A stretch of 8,151 nt of DNA. Source: a bacterium. GTDB taxonomy: Bacteria > JALSQH01. This document shows, one piece after another, positions 6,024 to 8,151 of the stretch; the stretch's first letter is position 1; the number at the start of each line of letters is the position of its first letter. The stretch is taken from contig JALTID010000059.1 of NCBI GenBank assembly GCA_027004335.1, positions 5,021-13,171 on the forward strand. The letters run 5' to 3'. Below the pieces are notes generated by a model. It did no database searches, was not told the DNA's origin, and worked only from the letters and a program-made list of their open reading frames with translations. Position numbers and translations under genes: made by a program.

Positions 6024-6794
6024 TCAAGGCAATTTTTTCAAAATTCCCCTTATCAATAAATACCCTCTGACAAAAGGGTAGTGGTGCAATTTTCTGTATT
6101 TACTATAGAATTTGATGAGTGCCTTTTCTTTTCTTTTAAATCTCTCAAAATCTCTCCAGCTCTGAGAGGTAGATTTTTCTCCATAGTGGATTATTCTTAG
6201 ATTTATCTTTTCAACTTTCATGTTTTTCCTGTGAGCCATATAAAAAAAATCAAGATCCTCCCCATAGATAAAATAATCCTCTGGCCAGCCACCTATAAGC
6301 TCAAAAGTTCCTCTCTTCATCATCAATGCTGAACCCTGACACCATACCCCGTGCCTGAGACCCGCAAAAGATTTTAAAAACTCTTCCACAAAAGGAAGGG
6401 TAAAACAGTTTTTGTAGAGCTCCTCTTTCTCGTTAAGTAGCAGGGGTACATAGATTTTATGACCTTTTTCAGCATAGATTTTTTCTGCCCATGGCATTGC
6501 AGGTCCAAGGAGCTTAACATCCGGATTTATAAAAAAAAGAACCTTACCTTTTGCACTCTTTACCCCTAAATTATTGGCCTTTGCAAAACCCAGATTTCCC
6601 CCGGACTTCTTTAATTTCACTCTCCCATCATCAATTTTTTCAAGGAACTCCAGAGAAAAATCTGAAGAATCATTATCAACAATCACAACTTCAAAATCAC
6701 CAGAGGTTTTTTCAAAAATGCTTCTCACAGTGGTTTCCAGATATGGACCGGTGTTGTAATTCACAATTATGTAACTGAGAAGAGGCGCAACCAT
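6024..6794 (-). CDS. Family 2 glycosyltransferase (WbbL/rhamnosyltransferase-like)
   Basis: Transfers a sugar from a nucleotide-sugar donor to a cell-surface glycan or lipid acceptor; donor and acceptor are unknown. The 256-residue GT-A fold begins with SYIIVNYNT (7-15). The nucleotide-binding Asp is in VDNDSSD (39-45), then GGNLGFAKANNLG (65-77), and NPD (90-92) stands in the metal-binding DxD position, as is common in the rhamnosyltransferase-like subgroup. GGWPEDYFIYGEDLDF (168-183) carries the acidic acceptor-site motif. There is no membrane anchor, so it should work at the cytoplasmic face. The ATG at 6794 is the only reasonable start: an in-frame stop lies upstream and the core strand begins at residue 7. 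No Shine-Dalgarno site precedes it, but a promoter -10 ends 10 bases upstream, suggesting a leaderless message. It lies 57 bp after the transporter gene; no polysaccharide cluster is visible around it. Confidence 0.92.
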   Translation of the reverse strand: MVAPLLSYIIVNYNTGPYLETTVRSIFEKTSGDFEVVIVDNDSSDFSLEFLEKIDDGRVKLKKSGGNLGFAKANNLGVKSAKGKVLFFINPDVKLLGPAMPWAEKIYAEKGHKIYVPLLLNEKEELYKNCFTLPFVEEFLKSFAGLRHGVWCQGSALMMKRGTFELIGGWPEDYFIYGEDLDFFYMAHRKNMKVEKINLRIIHYGEKSTSQSWRDFERFKRKEKALIKFYSKYRKLHHYPFVRGYLLIRGILKKLP

Positions 6795-6804
6795 AACAGG
6801 TAAG

Positions 6805-6832
6805 ATTTTACAGGCTTTCTATAAAAATTCAA
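6805..6832 (-). promoter_or_regulatory. Probable promoter of the glycosyltransferase gene (leaderless start)
   Basis: The minus strand reads TTGAAT, 16 bases, TAAAAT (5 of 6 at -10, 4 of 6 at -35). The -10 ends 10 bases before the ATG, so transcription would begin about 0-5 bases before the start codon. This fits the absence of a ribosome binding site. Confidence 0.5.
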
Positions 6833-6851
6833 AGGCACAAAATTTGCCAGA

Positions 6852-8084
6852 TTATGCTCTTCCTTCTCTTTCTTCTTCTTCCAAGAAAACAGCAAAAATA
6901 AAGGACAGTATTGAAAGTGCGATTAAAAGAGAAATAGGAGCTATATACTTACCTGTACTTTTATGTAGAAGCTCCATAATCGGGACTATTGCCACAGCTG
7001 CACCGTTACCAAGGAGTTGAAGATATGCCGTGGAAATCCCGGCATACTCCTGCCCGCACACTTCCGCTGAAAAGATGAGTATAATAGGAAAAGCTGAGAT
7101 CACAAAAAATCCCGTAATAAATGCATTAAGCATATTCATTGATAGACTCCCACACTCTAAAAGACAGATCAAATCAAGCATACCTAACAGTGGAGCAAAA
7201 ATGAGAAAAGGTTTTCTTCTTTTAATTGTATCAGAAATTACGGGAATCACAATTGAACCCAGAATTCCACCAAAAATCAGCATGGAGGATACTTCACCTG
7301 CATCAACCATGGAGATCCCATGTAGTTCATTTAAAATCTTTTCCAGCCATGTGGCAAGGCCATTAAATACACCAATACCTATCATTGCGATAAAACCTAA
7401 CAGTATGAAGTCTCTGATTTTGAATAATTTCTTCATCCCCTCAAAATACAAACTGGAATCTGAAGTAACCACCTCCCTCATTGCAACTGAAGGTTGCGAT
7501 TTTACAAACAAAAAATAGATGAATAATCCAATTAACCCCAATATGGTGTAGAACCAGAGCATTGTTGTATAACCAAAATTTTTAACGATGGCAGGTGTTG
7601 CACCCAGAGCCATAATCATACCTAAAAACAGAGCAAGAGAACCAAGCCCCACAGCAGTTGCTTCCTCATTTTCTGGAAACCATGTCACAGAAAGTTTTGC
7701 AACTCCGTTTAGAATAAAGGGTTGTCCCAGAGCAATTCCAAACTGAGAAGCTAAAAGCATTGCAAAGGAATTTGGAGCGATTAATCTAAGCAGAGGGAAT
7801 ACTCCCACAAAAATTACACCTACCCCTACCCCGAATTTAAATCCTTTTTTATCAATTAAAATACCTGAAGGTAAAGAGAGAAAGAGGTAGATAAAGGGGA
7901 AAATCACCGTCAGGAGGCTTAGATTCATAGCTGAGATATGAAGAGCTTTTTCCATATAAGTATCTATGGCTGCAAAATTCAGCCAGTAAAGTTGTGTCAG
8001 GGCTGCCACATACATGTAAATTATAAGATTGATCCAGCGATAAAAGGGAGGTTTTCTCTCTTCTGTCACTACGGCATCATTCAT
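6852..8084 (-). CDS. Major facilitator superfamily transporter, FLVCR-like
   Basis: Integral membrane transporter of 410 residues with about 12 hydrophobic helices in two halves, joined by a hydrophilic loop near residues 195-225. MFS loop signatures are visible: GILIDKKGFK (74-83) between helices 2 and 3, and SDTIKRRKP (284-292) at the equivalent place in the second half. The stretch GQPFILNGVAKLSVTWFPEN (120-139) resembles the FLVCR/DIRC2 group, whose animal members are linked to haem or choline transport; the substrate here cannot be assigned. I place the start at ATG 8084: AGGAG (8097-8093) lies 8 bases upstream, and the alternative GTG at 8093 shares its first base with that site, so a 413-residue version is unlikely. 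The C-terminus is acidic (LEEEEREGRA). The glycosyltransferase follows at 57 bp but seems to have its own promoter. Confidence 0.88.
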   Translation of the reverse strand: MNDAVVTEERKPPFYRWINLIIYMYVAALTQLYWLNFAAIDTYMEKALHISAMNLSLLTVIFPFIYLFLSLPSGILIDKKGFKFGVGVGVIFVGVFPLLRLIAPNSFAMLLASQFGIALGQPFILNGVAKLSVTWFPENEEATAVGLGSLALFLGMIMALGATPAIVKNFGYTTMLWFYTILGLIGLFIYFLFVKSQPSVAMREVVTSDSSLYFEGMKKLFKIRDFILLGFIAMIGIGVFNGLATWLEKILNELHGISMVDAGEVSSMLIFGGILGSIVIPVISDTIKRRKPFLIFAPLLGMLDLICLLECGSLSMNMLNAFITGFFVISAFPIILIFSAEVCGQEYAGISTAYLQLLGNGAAVAIVPIMELLHKSTGKYIAPISLLIALSILSFIFAVFLEEEEREGRA

Positions 8085-8111
8085 AATTTTCACTCCTGTT
8101 TTACTTGCTTA

Positions 8112-8140
8112 AAATTAGCACTGTTTTAGAGAAAAGGCAA
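8112..8140 (-). promoter_or_regulatory. Possible promoter of the transporter gene
   Basis: The minus strand has TTGCCT, a 17-base spacer and TAATTT, each a moderate match (4 of 6 and 3 of 6). A start near 8105 would leave a leader of about 20 bases containing the AGGAG site. This is weak, because such matches are frequent in AT-rich sequence. Confidence 0.3.
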
Positions 8141-8151
8141 AGGTGTTGCTT

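Noticed and set aside
6832-6851. Possible terminator hairpin GGCA...TGCC after the transporter
   Set aside because: The stem is only 4 bp with a mismatch next to it, and the T-rich tail overlaps the next promoter.
8085-8093. GTG at 8093 as the transporter start
   Set aside because: Its first base belongs to the AGGAG ribosome site of the ATG at 8084, and no separate ribosome site precedes it.

Overview
The window looks like chromosomal sequence from a low-GC bacterium. Support comes from strong Shine-Dalgarno sites (one nearly a full complement of the 16S rRNA 3' end), a lipoprotein signal peptide, -10/-35 type promoters and tRNA genes with encoded CCA. I cannot name a phylum from sequence alone. 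The gene content (flavinylated membrane redox protein, secreted glycosidase, acyl-CoA synthetase) fits a heterotroph, possibly anaerobic; that is inference.

Layout. Positions 2-949 (+) hold the 3' part of a membrane protein with an extracytoplasmic FMN-binding domain and two CxxxCP iron-sulfur motifs, related to NosR/NapH-type electron carriers. It converges on, and overlaps by 31 bp, a tight minus-strand operon read from about 4.8 kb down to 0.9 kb: an AMP-forming long-chain acyl-CoA synthetase, a macro-domain (ADP-ribose-binding) protein and a lipoprotein family 1 glycosidase, separated by only 15 and 12 bp. An extended -10 promoter is visible upstream of the synthetase.

Positions 4795-5794 contain no intact gene. 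They hold that promoter, a 547-bp internally deleted IS256-family (mutator-type) element with about 25-bp imperfect terminal inverted repeats and a broken transposase reading frame, and next to it a probable minus-strand gene remnant with an in-frame stop. At 5795-5960 (minus) is a tRNA-Gln(CUG)-tRNA-Glu(CUC) pair with its own promoter.

Positions 6024-8093 (minus) carry a family 2 glycosyltransferase, probably from its own promoter with a leaderless or nearly leaderless mRNA, and upstream of it a 12-helix major facilitator transporter.

I see no defence system, CRISPR array or phage module. The most unusual items are the synthetase/macro-domain/glycosidase operon, the ferredoxin-less NosR-like flavoprotein, the DxDxDG loops in the glycosidase, the probable leaderless glycosyltransferase and the decayed IS256 element.
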